From Rotaria macrura (Eukaryota; Rotifera; Eurotatoria; Philodinida; Philodinidae), in contig OENT01000052.1 in the NCBI GenBank assembly GCA_900239685.1, forward strand, positions 124,001 to 188,000: a stretch of 64,000 bases of DNA, written 5' to 3'. The notes beneath the pieces are model-generated. The model had not been told where the DNA came from. It made no database searches and saw nothing but the letters and a program-made list of their open reading frames with translations. Shown here one piece after another: positions 26,863 through 37,236 of this stretch. Position numbers and translations under genes: made by a program. How positions within the stretch are numbered: the first letter of the stretch is position 1; every line of letters starts with the position of its first letter.

Positions 26863-27141
26863 TTAAGAGAGAAACAGCTGATTTTTGTTGACTTTAAATT
26901 AATTTAAAATCAAAAGTTCAGAAATATCAATGATTTGATTAAAATGGTCAAATTTTGTATCCTTGCTATTCAAAGTATCAATCTTGGTGAAACAGGTTAA
27001 ATCAGATTTTCTTGATTCATGTGATTTCTATGATTTTCTGAATCTTTTGATTTTCTGATTTTTCCAATTGAAAATCAATTGATTTAAATAAGAAAGAATC
27101 AGAAAAATCACAGAAATCAGAAATCAGCTGTCTCCCCTTAA
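26863..27141. mobile_element. TTAA-flanked MITE (piggyBac-like target)
   Basis: A TTAA at 26863-26866 and another at 27138-27141 flank 271 bp. The ends are inverted repeats: GAGAGAAACAGCTGATTTTT on the left, and on the right the complement of GGGGAGACAGCTGATTTCTG. The inside is a patchwork of GATTTTCTGATT-like words and a short palindrome (ATTGAAAATCAATTGATTT), with no coding capacity. A TTAA target with G/C-start ends is characteristic of piggyBac-type transposition, so this is probably a non-autonomous derivative. Confidence 0.75.
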
Positions 27142-27894
27142 ACAAAGTCCACCTTATTCTAAGTATTGAAAGTAGTGAAGTTGGAATTGAGTTCACTATA
27201 CATTCCGTATCAACTTCAAAGGATATGTTTAGAAAAATGGAAAGTAGAATCTCTTATATCATACTGCAATAATGACTTTCTCTAAAAACATAATAGATTC
27301 ATTACTACTAAATCTTTAACTTCTCTATGCTTACTATAATGCTTTTATCATCGTGTTTTTTCAGATAAACCATCTAGAAAAACATTGAGTTGCTCTGTGT
27401 ACTGTTAGTCGATAAATTTACAGCTACGAAAGTGAAAATAAATATTTTATCTATGCCTTAAATCTAGTCTGCCTCGCAAAGAATCGAGTAGCCCATTCAT
27501 CATGTTTATTGAGAGACTTGTTTTGTCACCGATTACACTCAGACATGATGAATGAGACAACAAGACAAACGAAAACAACACAGTGGAAACAAGCAAGTTG
27601 ATGGCTGGACTTCACATGGCGCGCAGAAGCTCTGAAAAGTTAGCTTTGAGTATCATTAGATTTTTAATGCAAGTAGCTGTTATCTGAGATCGCGTCTTCA
27701 ACTAGAGAAATAATATGAAACAGTTACAAGAAAAAAAGCAGTGAATGGTTCTGAGAAGAAGAGTGTCTGTAAACCATAATGGTGCGGTTTTCGCTTCTCA
27801 TAAAACTATACAATAAGAAATTAGTGGAATCTTTTAAGCGTTTGAATAGGGCTACTCTCAAGTTCTGTTTGCAATTAGGAAAGGGATTCAGTGT

Positions 27895-28082
27895 TATCCC
27901 AAGTCGAGAAATATGGCCCGGTTCCCGCAGGAAAACAACAAAAATCACTGACAAATGGAATTAGAATACTGTTTCCATTTTCCAGTGATTTTCAGTGTTT
28001 TTCTGCCGGATATGCCGATTTGCTCACGTCTTTCCTGTCGGTTCCTGCAGTATCTGGTGACCGGAACTATTAAACTGGGATA
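27895..28082. mobile_element. Small CCGG-rich MITE-like element
   Basis: A 188-bp stretch begins TATCCCAAGT and ends with the complement of TATCCCAGTT, giving a terminal inverted repeat of only about 8 bp. Inside are words such as GGTTCCCGCAGG, CTGCCGGATATGCCG and CGGTTCCTGCAG that stand out from the AT-rich surroundings. They resemble the GC-rich subterminal motifs of the element at 31785-32957. No target duplication is visible. It may be a short deletion derivative of that element, but the support is modest. Confidence 0.45.
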
Positions 28083-29454
28083 TAATCAGATAATAAATTG
28101 ATAGAACAGCAACTTGATTTGCGGGTTAAATACATTGAGTTTGTCTCAAAAGAGGTTCGACTGTCAATTCGATAATAGTAACAGTAAAAATCGAAGCAAA
28201 AACTGATCGATGTATAGAAATGCGTTTGGCAAGAAACGAAAAAGTATGAATAAACGTAGAAGGTGGGAGTCGAACAACTTGCCGAGTCAGAATACGTGAT
28301 TTCCGACAATCGCTTATGACTGATCTTTTGATTTCTATGCAGGATGGGCTACTTTTCCTGACACACTTTTATTTGCTCGACGGCAGTTTAGTGTGAAGCT
28401 AAAACTATCGATCTCAATGTGCATAGGTCGAACATCTAACATGTGCAGGTCTGATAATGTGATTACTCAGTAAGCAATAAAGATGAAGAGAGAGAAATAG
28501 AAATTGTTTTCGGGAATATCTTTTCGACAAGTATGCACTAAGTGAAAAAACTACAAATAAGTAGAATATTGAAAAACTATTGCTCGATGATATTACGAAA
28601 CAAAAACGAGAACAACAATATAAAAATAGAAGCAAGCAAAAAAAAGAAGAAGGAAACAAAACCTTCAACCCAGACGGATATTTCTATTAAGTTGAACAAA
28701 TGACACATGAAGCCAAGACCCAGAAACAACCTCAATCAGCAGATATAGGAATCACATATTCGTTAACCGGATAGTATCAACGGCAAAATGATTTTTGCAT
28801 CAGTATTCATAAACAAAACCTGATTTCTTCACATAAAAAAATTGTAAACATCCTACAATTAAAATTAAAACTGGATTCAATCCTGATCCATTACAAAGCA
28901 ACACAACATCATGAGATGGGTATTGGAAAGTTCTTATGTATTTTTGTAGCCAATTATGACAAGAACATCTTCGTCTAGTAGCTTCAGCAGTTGTTCATTT
29001 AGTTGTTTATAGTGTTTTTACAAAAGGGTCTACTTCAGAAAAATTCAGCAGAACTTCACTCAATATAATTCAATAAATTGATTACTTAAAATGCAAAATG
29101 AAGAGAAACAAGTAAAAGAAAAGAAAAATAATGGACAAATAGCAATTATTAAGGTGGAATATGAGAGATATATAAGAAAAAATACCAAAACCAAATTCCT
29201 AATTTCACCTACTGTGTTTTCTCGCATTAGTATAAAGAAGGTAGTGAAGATATAGGAGTACCAAAATTTTAGTGAAGCGGAATTGCTCCGAGAAGCTTTT
29301 CTGGAGTTTATTTTTTAGTTATTCAGAATTCATTAGTTATGATGATCATATCCGTCAACCAATATTTAATTAAAAATATTAGCAAGGTGTACGTTCTGTA
29401 AATAAGTTTTTGAAATTTCATGGACTTTTTGAATTTCATGTGTAAAATATTTTC

Positions 29455-32400
29455 TCATGCTTTCAGCTGGTGTTGCAATAGGCCAGCTACAGCTGATTGA
29501 AACCCAGCATTATAATCAGTGGCAACTTCATTCTTGACATAGTCATCGCGCCGATCCTCATAATTATCATATTCATCTGGCCCTCCAACCATGGCACCTA
29601 TCAACAGTTGAGGGTTAGGATCAGGACTTGTGTATGCGTTCCAGTCACATACCACTGGGGGATTAGGACACGAGCTAAGAAGAAAGTAGCAATACTCACT
29701 GGGTGTTGAATAATTTCTCATTACCTAGCTGCGTGGTGAGCTCGTTGCGGAAAGTTATGACCGAAACCGATCACATATGATCGACCTGAATCACCTAGGA
29801 TGTAATTGATTTGTTGTGCAGTAAAATTCATGTATTCTTGACTATTAATGCCAATTTCGGCCGCCTGTCATATGACAAAGGATATATAGAAAATGTTTGT
29901 ATTCAAGTGATCTGTAATTCTTTCACCTGTAGACAAAGAAATGCAACATTGCTAGCATGTCGAAGCGAACCCCATGGAGCTATAAAGACGAGACCTTTCG
30001 GCGTCTTCTGAGCTTGCCTTACCATATAACTGCAGAATTTTTCAGCCTGCTGTCGATAACTTTCCTTTCGTGTAATCTTAGCCATGAGAACTTGAAGACC
30101 TGCTGTCTTATCATCCCAACTGAATTCATAAGTTTGTCGACTAAGATCGAATTCAGCGTAATGCCTGTCAATATCAGCTTGATATTTTGGATCTTTGGTA
30201 GCACGCAGAAGCCAAGCAGCACTCCAACCAAGTTCGTCTCCGTAACCTGACCACGAGTTATAGAAGTTGGATACATTTGGAATGGAATCTGAATATTTGC
30301 CACGATACTGATCGGCAAAAGCATACAACTGCTGAGCATGGGTTAATAAGATAGATTCATATTTGGGATCTGTTGAACGAAAGACAATTGAGGCAGCAGC
30401 AAGAGCAGCCGCTGTTTCGGCCAATAAATCTGAGCCCGGCTCTTCTACTGTGATTTTCCATGCGGATCTTGATTTCGTCCAATCTTCCGGTCGTGACCAT
30501 ATCGCATGATCTTCAAATGCATCACCGACTTGTCCGTAGAATTCATGTTCGCTGACATGTGCCTAGTAAGAGAAGAAAAAACATACATGAACTGCAGCTC
30601 TTCGATTAATCAAACTGCTAGTCTTATGTTCGCAGAAACCCTGTGAGATAAAAATGAACTCAACTGTTATCCTCGCGAAACACAGGGAATTTCAGATGAT
30701 GAATTCAATTTCATAGAGAAGCATGGGATTTGAGATCGTTATAGGAACGTTTTTTGTAATATACTGTATGGGTTACCGATTGGTAAAAATATTTTTTCCA
30801 TCATCGATCTATTATTTTAATATAGGACCTACAAAGTCGATAATTTTCAAAACTGAGGAAATTTGGATTTTCAAAACAAATCTTTCTACACCTACAGCCA
30901 ATAAAATATCTGTTGGAATTTCCGCGGTATATTAGTGCCATAACTAAGTCCAAAATTTGGTTAGATTTGTTTTGAAACCATCGCGAAAACTCGGTGATTT
31001 ACAGATGCGAAGGAATGCAATTGATCATGAAGTCCGTATTGGATAACTGATGAGTAAATAAGGATAAATTTAATATATTTACTATAAACCTCAACCCATG
31101 ACAAGTTGAAATAGTGATTTGCTATGAATTGAATGTCTTCAAAGGTTATAATACGGTTTAGAATTAATTAGATGCCCATTTATCTATACAGGTCACGGAC
31201 ACAAGGACCTTTTAGACATTCATTTTGTTGAGTTCCTTTTTTCTATTACTCATATAATGTTGGATAGATATTGTTATTTCTCATTCAATAACAAACTCAA
31301 GGCTCACTGAGCCGCTCAAAGCCCTTTCTCGACTGCACTGTTTTCGATCAATCCGACGACCGAATTTAAAGCGATAAGTCTTTTACAGTTCAGATTACAT
31401 AATTGGCACAATAGGCAGACTAATACTCTATGTATAAAGTTATTTTATCAGTGGTCATCTGATACCGTTCGGGGTGGGATGGTAATCGGTTAAGAACTGT
31501 CCACGTTCAAAAACGTTGAAAACTTTCACAGATCAATGGTTGATATATTCTAATAGAAGACAGAAACCCGTAAGCAAAGTAATAACGCCAACTACGTGAT
31601 AAAAAGCGAGTGTCATGAAGATTTGAAATATATACTGCTTCTTTCTACAAGATTGTCAAGTTTTCTACAAAAAAATCGATTGAATTTTCTTTTTAAAGCT
31701 TTGCTCCCTACTCTGTTTCATTTGACTGAGTTCTATTATCCCTTAGAAGTTTTATCGCACATTTTTCTGCTAAAAACCAGACACTACCCAGGTCCGAGGC
31801 GTACGGCGGAAACCGGCCGGATCCCGTGTTATTCCGACGAATTCTGGAAGCGGGTTTCCAAAATCGATTCCGGCTTCCGGATACGGTTCCCGTTTCCTAT
31901 ACAGGATCCATCGTCGGAAAACACCGTTTCCAAGCCCGGACCACATACAGTCCAGATACGACCGTTTCCGGACCGGATACCGATAACGGAAAAAGCAATT
32001 TTCCCATCCGGAGAGAACGGCTCAGATCTGACCGTTTCCGCTAAGCTCCCGAAAACTCATCTGGCCGTTTCCCAAACAGTGCTAAATACTCCGACTAACT
32101 AAGCAAAGCTCTGCGTATTTCGAATCCAGCTTTTACTTCTTTTTTAAACAAGCCTAAAACAACAACAGAACATACCCTGGGAACAAATAAAATTCTAGGG
32201 AAACATTATACAATTCTCTACAAACTCGCTTCTGTCACAAACCTGGGAATTTGCAGTCCGAAGACCTCAAAATCAGACTTTTAGACTTTAGCAAACCGAA
32301 AACGATATGTGTAAGAACACCACACATGTTAAACACCAGCGTTTTGAGACTTTCCTGAGTCTTCAATCAAGGTAAGTGACGCTACTAAAGTCTCTTAAGG

Positions 32401-34661
32401 ACCTTTCATTTCAAATTTTTATCAAAAAATTTCGAATACAAATTAATGCTCTGAAACAAATAACACAATGAGTAACACATCTGAAATTTTCAAGCGACCC
32501 CATCAAAATACGGTACACTATCCAGGTCATGGACATCGTCCTTAAATTAAAAGAATTAGAAAAAAAATCCCAAAAAAGACCTTTAAAGGTCTTTTTTTGT
32601 AAATGATGATTTGGATATAAAGGAACGATATAAATGAGAATTTAATATGCGATGTAATTGTTTTTCAAGCGGAGGCCTGATTTCCAAAGCAGAAATAATT
32701 TTATCGGAATACGGTGGTTTCCGACTCTTTTCCGATGCTTCTTTACCGGATTATTGTATTTTCCGGTTGGATCCTGGCGGAACTTGCCATAGTTCCGGTT
32801 GGTTCCTGGCTGATCCGAGGTATTTCCTTAAAATTTCCATGTTCCGGTGGTTTTTCCGGCCGGAAATACACCGGAACCGGCAGGAAGTAGCCGGAGAATA
32901 TCCCGTTTCCTGCGGGTTCCTGCCGGATCCGGCCTCCGGAACGAACGACCTGGGGTATGTATCTCTCTATATAAACATAATTTATCGACCTCCATCAAGA
33001 ATAATTCTTGTCGATAACACAAATGGTTACGAAATATCTTCTTGAGTAGACACGTCACTATCGAAGATTATTATAATTTACTAACAATGTTCTAAAATTG
33101 TATTATGTTTGAACCCTAACTAACTATTACTTGATTCGCAATATGTTTTTATTTTTAATGTTAATTGATTCCAAAGAGAAAATCACATTTACAGTTCTGA
33201 ACATCAATTGAAGATCTATAGGCATGTATACATTGTATTTACTACAGCCGAAGAGTATTTTTAAATTCGAATTTCGAAACGAATGGTATAAGTTCAATAG
33301 TTGGATGTTGAGAAGTATCCGAAGACGATGCCTGATACTTAAGTTAAACTATAAGTAATCAACAGTACGATTTTACATTATCGTCGTTTGCATTTTTCCA
33401 ATCGAGGTAAAAACTAAATTATAATGAAACATCAAAGCAAAAATTTGAAGCTCAACATGTTGGGCTCTTATTCAATATAATTTTGGTTAACCTTAGTAAA
33501 AATCCCTTGTGTTTTATAAATCGATAATGTAAGGTCGTGGCAAATCACGCAGCATCTATTGACATATAGTAAAAAATAATGTTAATACGTGTTTTTTTCT
33601 CCAAGAAGCAAACAATACATTCTCTGTATTCTAACAATACTCTATGGCTTATATCTGTTTATAAGAAGGGCATGTGATGGATTCCATTTTTTTAATCCTG
33701 CTTTAATCGACAACTTCTTCACTTTCTGCTTCTGAAAAGAAACATTTGTTTAATAATTTTTCAGACGAACCTTAATAAAATAATCGGTAGACCATCGAAT
33801 AGCCTCTCGGACATAGTCGAGTTGACCTGAGTGTGAATATGCATCTTCATATTCACTAGCACCCCATGCCAAAAGTGTCGTAAATCCAGCCATTGGAAAA
33901 CCAAATTTGATATGATCACCAGCATCAAAATAGCCACCAGTCAAATCTTCACCATTCTGCCCTTTGTCCATCAACATCGAATCACCTCGCCAGCTAATAC
34001 GATTACTCGATGGAAGTCTGCCGGCTCGTTGAGCTTCATAGAAGAGAAGTGAGCCTTCGAGAATTTGTCCGTAATCATATTTGCTGTTAGCTAATCCTGC
34101 AGATGCCGGCGGTTTTAGTGATATAGATTTCAATGAATTTTTAAATTTTGAATGATTCTTGATAGTGCTGTCATTCTTAAGAATCGGTAGTCCATTGAAC
34201 GAAGCTGATACGAAGTTACTAGGCACGGCACCGCCTTCGGCCACAAATTTAAATTCGAAAAGAGAATGCCTAAACAACTGTGCATTAAAATCTTTGTTGA
34301 CAAACAAAAAGATCCGATCGTTGATTTTCGTATGAAGATTTCCTAGCCAAGTCTAATAAACATTAAAAAAATATATAAAGTTTATACGGGAAACATGTTG
34401 CAAAATAAAGTCAATGTCACGTGCATGAATTACTGTTGGCTGATTGAATCGCATCTCGACTGTCCAACCGTTATTGACATTGGAATCGATGGGAATTCGC
34501 AGAACCCCTTCGAATCCATCAGGCCATTGATTTTCTATTCGTAGTCTCACATGACACACAGCACTAACGAACATTAGGCTGAAAATAGCATAACTGAACT
34601 AAAAAAAACCCTGATAAACAATAAAAGCGTGCTGATTATTGCCAAGACTCACCCCTTCCAT
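29455..34661 (-). CDS. Secreted GH9 endoglucanase (cellulase) with CBM2-like module
   Basis: A beta-1,4-glucanase that cuts cellulose. Six minus-strand exons (34661-34653, 34598-34395, 34352-33771, 30562-29927, 29864-29725, 29674-29455) splice in frame to 596 residues. Residues 1-17 are a signal peptide split by the first intron. Residues about 18-115 are a CBM2-like cellulose-binding module ([31 protein letters not shown]). A Lys/Ser linker leads to the GH9 catalytic domain from about 162 ([20 protein letters not shown]). It contains [19 protein letters not shown] with the catalytic-base Asp (DAGDH, 214-218), [12 protein letters not shown], and a C-terminal [19 protein letters not shown] with the acid Glu573. 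The usual Arg of the HHR signature is Ala (RAHHAAS). Four introns are 42-62 bp and one is 3208 bp. A CBM2 fused to GH9 is bacteria-like and suggests transfer. Confidence 0.92.
30563..33770 (-). other. 3.2-kb intron of the GH9 gene
   Basis: The donor is AAG|GTTCGT at 33771/33770 and the acceptor is CTTACTAG ending at 30563. The codons on either side (DYFIK, then [14 protein letters not shown]) join to the expected GH9 sequence. It is more than fifty times longer than the gene's other introns. It contains the GC-rich element at 31785-32957; the remainder is AT-rich and featureless. Confidence 0.85.
31785..32957. mobile_element. GC-rich terminal-inverted-repeat element in the GH9 intron
   Basis: The left end, TACCCAGGTCCGAGGCG, and the right end, whose complement reads TACCCCAGGTCGTTCG, are imperfect inverted repeats of about 11 bp. 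The outer 300 bp on each side are strikingly GC-rich and packed with degenerate CCGGAAAC / GGTTCCTGCCGG words. The centre is AT-rich. A perfect 26-bp palindrome (AAAAAAGACCTTT and its complement) sits near 32573-32598. No transposase is readable. Open frames within it (for example 31596-32102) arise from the GC-rich repeats. No clear target duplication. The terminus resembles those of the elements at 23341 and 27895. Confidence 0.65.
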
Positions 34662-35758
34662 ATATTGTTTTTAGAAAGGATTATTAATGAAAGCATTAAC
34701 GATTTATGTGCTCTTCATAGATTCTTCTTACTTTATTTTCAAACGGATCAAGTCTATGCGATCTAATTGACATTTCATACGCACGTTGTCATACTCATAT
34801 CACGTACATCACCAAGATTGTTTCAATTTCACTTAGACCACTTTTTGACGTTGCGGGTGTAGAATGATGTCTCAAACCGAACCTTTTATTCATTCTAATA
34901 CTGAGTAGTAGTCTAAAGCGACTACGAATATTTATAATGATTTAAAAGACTAACTTTAGCATATAGTATCATATTAAAATTCATATTCATAGTTCTCTGT
35001 ATTTATATATATATACGTGTATTAATTTCAATTAAATGTCAATGCAACAAAATATATTGTTGTCTAGTTTTATTCTAATGGGGCTGCTTATATATGGACT
35101 AGAGCAAAATATAAGCAAAAACATAGATCTATTCTCATTTAGTGCAGTATATTTATGCCTAGAACGTTGTTCTTCATAGTTTCGAAGTTATATTAAGTGG
35201 TTTAAATGTTTATTTCTACCCACACTTAAAATAGAAAACTCATGCCAATATGATTATTAGTACACAACAACAAGCATAGTGGAATTCTAATTCTCGCTTT
35301 GAGTGAATTCATTGATATTAGCATGTTGAAACTTAGTGCATAATTGCGCGTTTCTCTCATAACATGATTGGTTTATAGAAAAAGAAAGAGACAGATACAA
35401 TGCACACGAGACTAATGCTTACAGAAATTACTTCATTATACTTACAATGAATAAGAAATCTAAACGGAATAATATCATTATCATTGAATTTAATTGCAAG
35501 TTGTACAAATAATCAGTTTGTATTTGAAAGAGTATGTGTTAGTATTCTGATTGAAGCATGAAGTGACCACTGTTTAAGCAAGTCTATCTTGAATTCTCCG
35601 TCGCCGAATTTAAAATATTGAAACATAGAATAATATACAGACATTCTATAATTTCTTTCTATTATTGAGTACGGATTTATTATCAGCGGTTTCTTGTTTG
35701 AAATATTAAAGCGAGATTAATCAGAAGCATAAATTCTTCATAAGCACCGATTCCAGCA
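34662..35758. other. GH9 upstream region, no gene
   Basis: About 1.1 kb of AT-rich DNA upstream of the GH9 start codon, which should contain its promoter. I see no reliable TATA element or repeat. Confidence 0.4.
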
Positions 35759-35989
35759 GTGTCAGATATCCACGATTTTGGAGAAGTGCTCACTTCTGCC
35801 GTGGAAGAAGCAGCATCCTGCGAAAGAAGTAATATCGCACATGGAGGATGTGTATATTTAAGGAAGATTATGCATCTCCAACGGCATATGGCCGCATCTC
35901 TCAATTGTTGGTGTAACGTCCCCCATGGGAGATGCGGCATATCAGGTGTGAGGAGTGAGCACTTCTCCAAAATCTTGGATATGTGACAC
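35759..35989. mobile_element. 231-bp MITE with 39-bp inverted ends
   Basis: The left end (35759-35797), starting GTGTCAGATATCCACGATTT, and the complement of the right end (35951-35989), starting GTGTCACATATCCAAGATTT, match at 36 of 39 positions counted by eye. The middle has a second, shorter inverted pair around GCCGCATCTC (near 35891 and 35929), so the whole could fold as a long hairpin. No coding capacity and no clear target duplication (left flank ...CCAGCA, right flank GGTTCA...). Family unknown. Confidence 0.85.
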
Positions 35990-36312
35990 GGTTCATTAGT
36001 TGAAGCTCGCTGCACACGATTTCTAGGGTGATGCTTTTTTTTTGTTAAGTCTGACAATTTTGTAGCTAGTACATCGCAAATTTTGAAGGGCAACAATATG
36101 AATAAAGTAATTTACAATCGATGCTTGTCGTCTTTAAAGCTCACATGCATTTGTCGAAACTGCGGCATGCATGCAGCATAAGTCAAATACATGTGAAGCA
36201 CATTTTAATCTTCCTTCTCTAAATCCTTGCCATGTTCTTACCGGTATTTATGTGATAGAATGAAAATAAAAAAGAATGCGAATACATCATTCTTCACTAA
36301 GCATGTAGGAAA

Positions 36313-37236
36313 ATGCACTGTAATACTGCTTTAATCGTTTTTGGTCTCCAAATCATATTACTTTTCCAGCAATTAAATACACAACAAATTCCGTTCGATA
36401 CGAGGTATAGTGACCTTTGGTGATTCACATTCAGACACGGGTAATGTTTACAACTTAACAAATCAGTTATGGCCTCCACCACCATATTTTCAAGGTCGCT
36501 TTTCGAATGGTCCTATATGGGTAGATAGGCTAGGCATATCGGATATAGTCAGTTTGGCATATGGTTCCACTACTACTGATAATAATATCGTTCCAAGCAT
36601 CATGTGGTCAAAATCAGTGAATACACTTGGTGTTCGTCAACAAATTGCAACCCACGTGAACAATACTAAAACGATGGCAATTAACCTGGGTCGTACACTG
36701 TTTGTCATTTGGGTTGGCAATAATGATTTCATCTTTAATCGAACAATACAGCCTTCTTCTGTGGTTGAGAGTTTGTCGAATGCGATCAATGATTTACTTA
36801 AGTCTAATATCAAACATCTCTTGGTTTCGAATCTATTACCTTTGCAAGCATTACCAATTTTTCATGCACTGAATCAAAACTCCTATTATGATGTGACGAC
36901 TTTTCAATTAAATAGTGCTCTTTCGAATATTATTGGCTCACTTCAATCTGTCAACGCATACGTATCTTTACGTATATTCGATATCAACTCTCGTCTCCAA
37001 AATCATCGCTAATGCAGTCTTGTATTCATTTAGTAACACGATAGATAAATGTTGGAATGTATATCGACACAAAACATAGTCATACTCTGTAAAGATCCAA
37101 CTTCTTATATTTTCATCGATGAATTCCATTTCACAAGTCGCATGCATGAACTGTTCGCCTCTAGTCTACGTCAATTTCTATCATCTTCTGTTCGATTGGA
37201 CGTAATCTCTTGGTTTGAGAGTCTCCTTGTATGGTA
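36313..37236 (+). pseudogene. GDSL acetylesterase (CE16-like), broken
   Basis: An SGNH-fold esterase relic. An ATG at 36313 starts a good signal peptide (MHCNTALIVFGLQIILLF). The catalytic block I follows (VTFGDSHSDTGNVYN, nucleophile Ser), then PPPPYFQGRFSNGPIWVDRL, the block III motif FVIWVGNNDF, and at the end the DxxH block V as YIFIDEFHF near 37110-37136. This order and the PPYFQGRFSNGP stretch resemble fungal acetylesterases of family CE16, which deacetylate plant cell-wall sugars. The reading frame changes about three times (near 36400, 36990 and 37070) where no intron fits, so it is probably a pseudogene, or less likely a poorly assembled stretch. It lies 1.65 kb from the divergently oriented GH9 cellulase. 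Confidence 0.75.

Larger units (their letters stand above)
25205..29454. other. Intergenic stretch with two small elements
   Basis: No supported gene in about 4.2 kb. It contains the TTAA-flanked element (26863-27141) and the small element at 27895-28082, listed separately. Open frames such as 25163-25399 and 28414-28668 are short and low-complexity. An AATAAA on the minus strand (TTTATT at 29309-29314) is the likely 3'-end signal of the GH9 gene. Confidence 0.5.

Noticed and set aside
28260-28335. Second tRNA-like B box (GTTCGACTC, minus strand)
   Set aside because: T stem does not pair and no acceptor stem can be formed.
28780-29000. Minus-strand frame with DVVLLCNGSGLNPV, like a reductase NAD-binding loop
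   Set aside because: Only one short motif-like stretch, no flavin-binding part, and no partner exon. Not enough to call a relic.
31596-32102. 168-codon plus-strand frame in the GH9 intron
   Set aside because: Its second half is the GC-rich subterminal repeat of the TIR element, which lacks stop codons because of composition; no domain.
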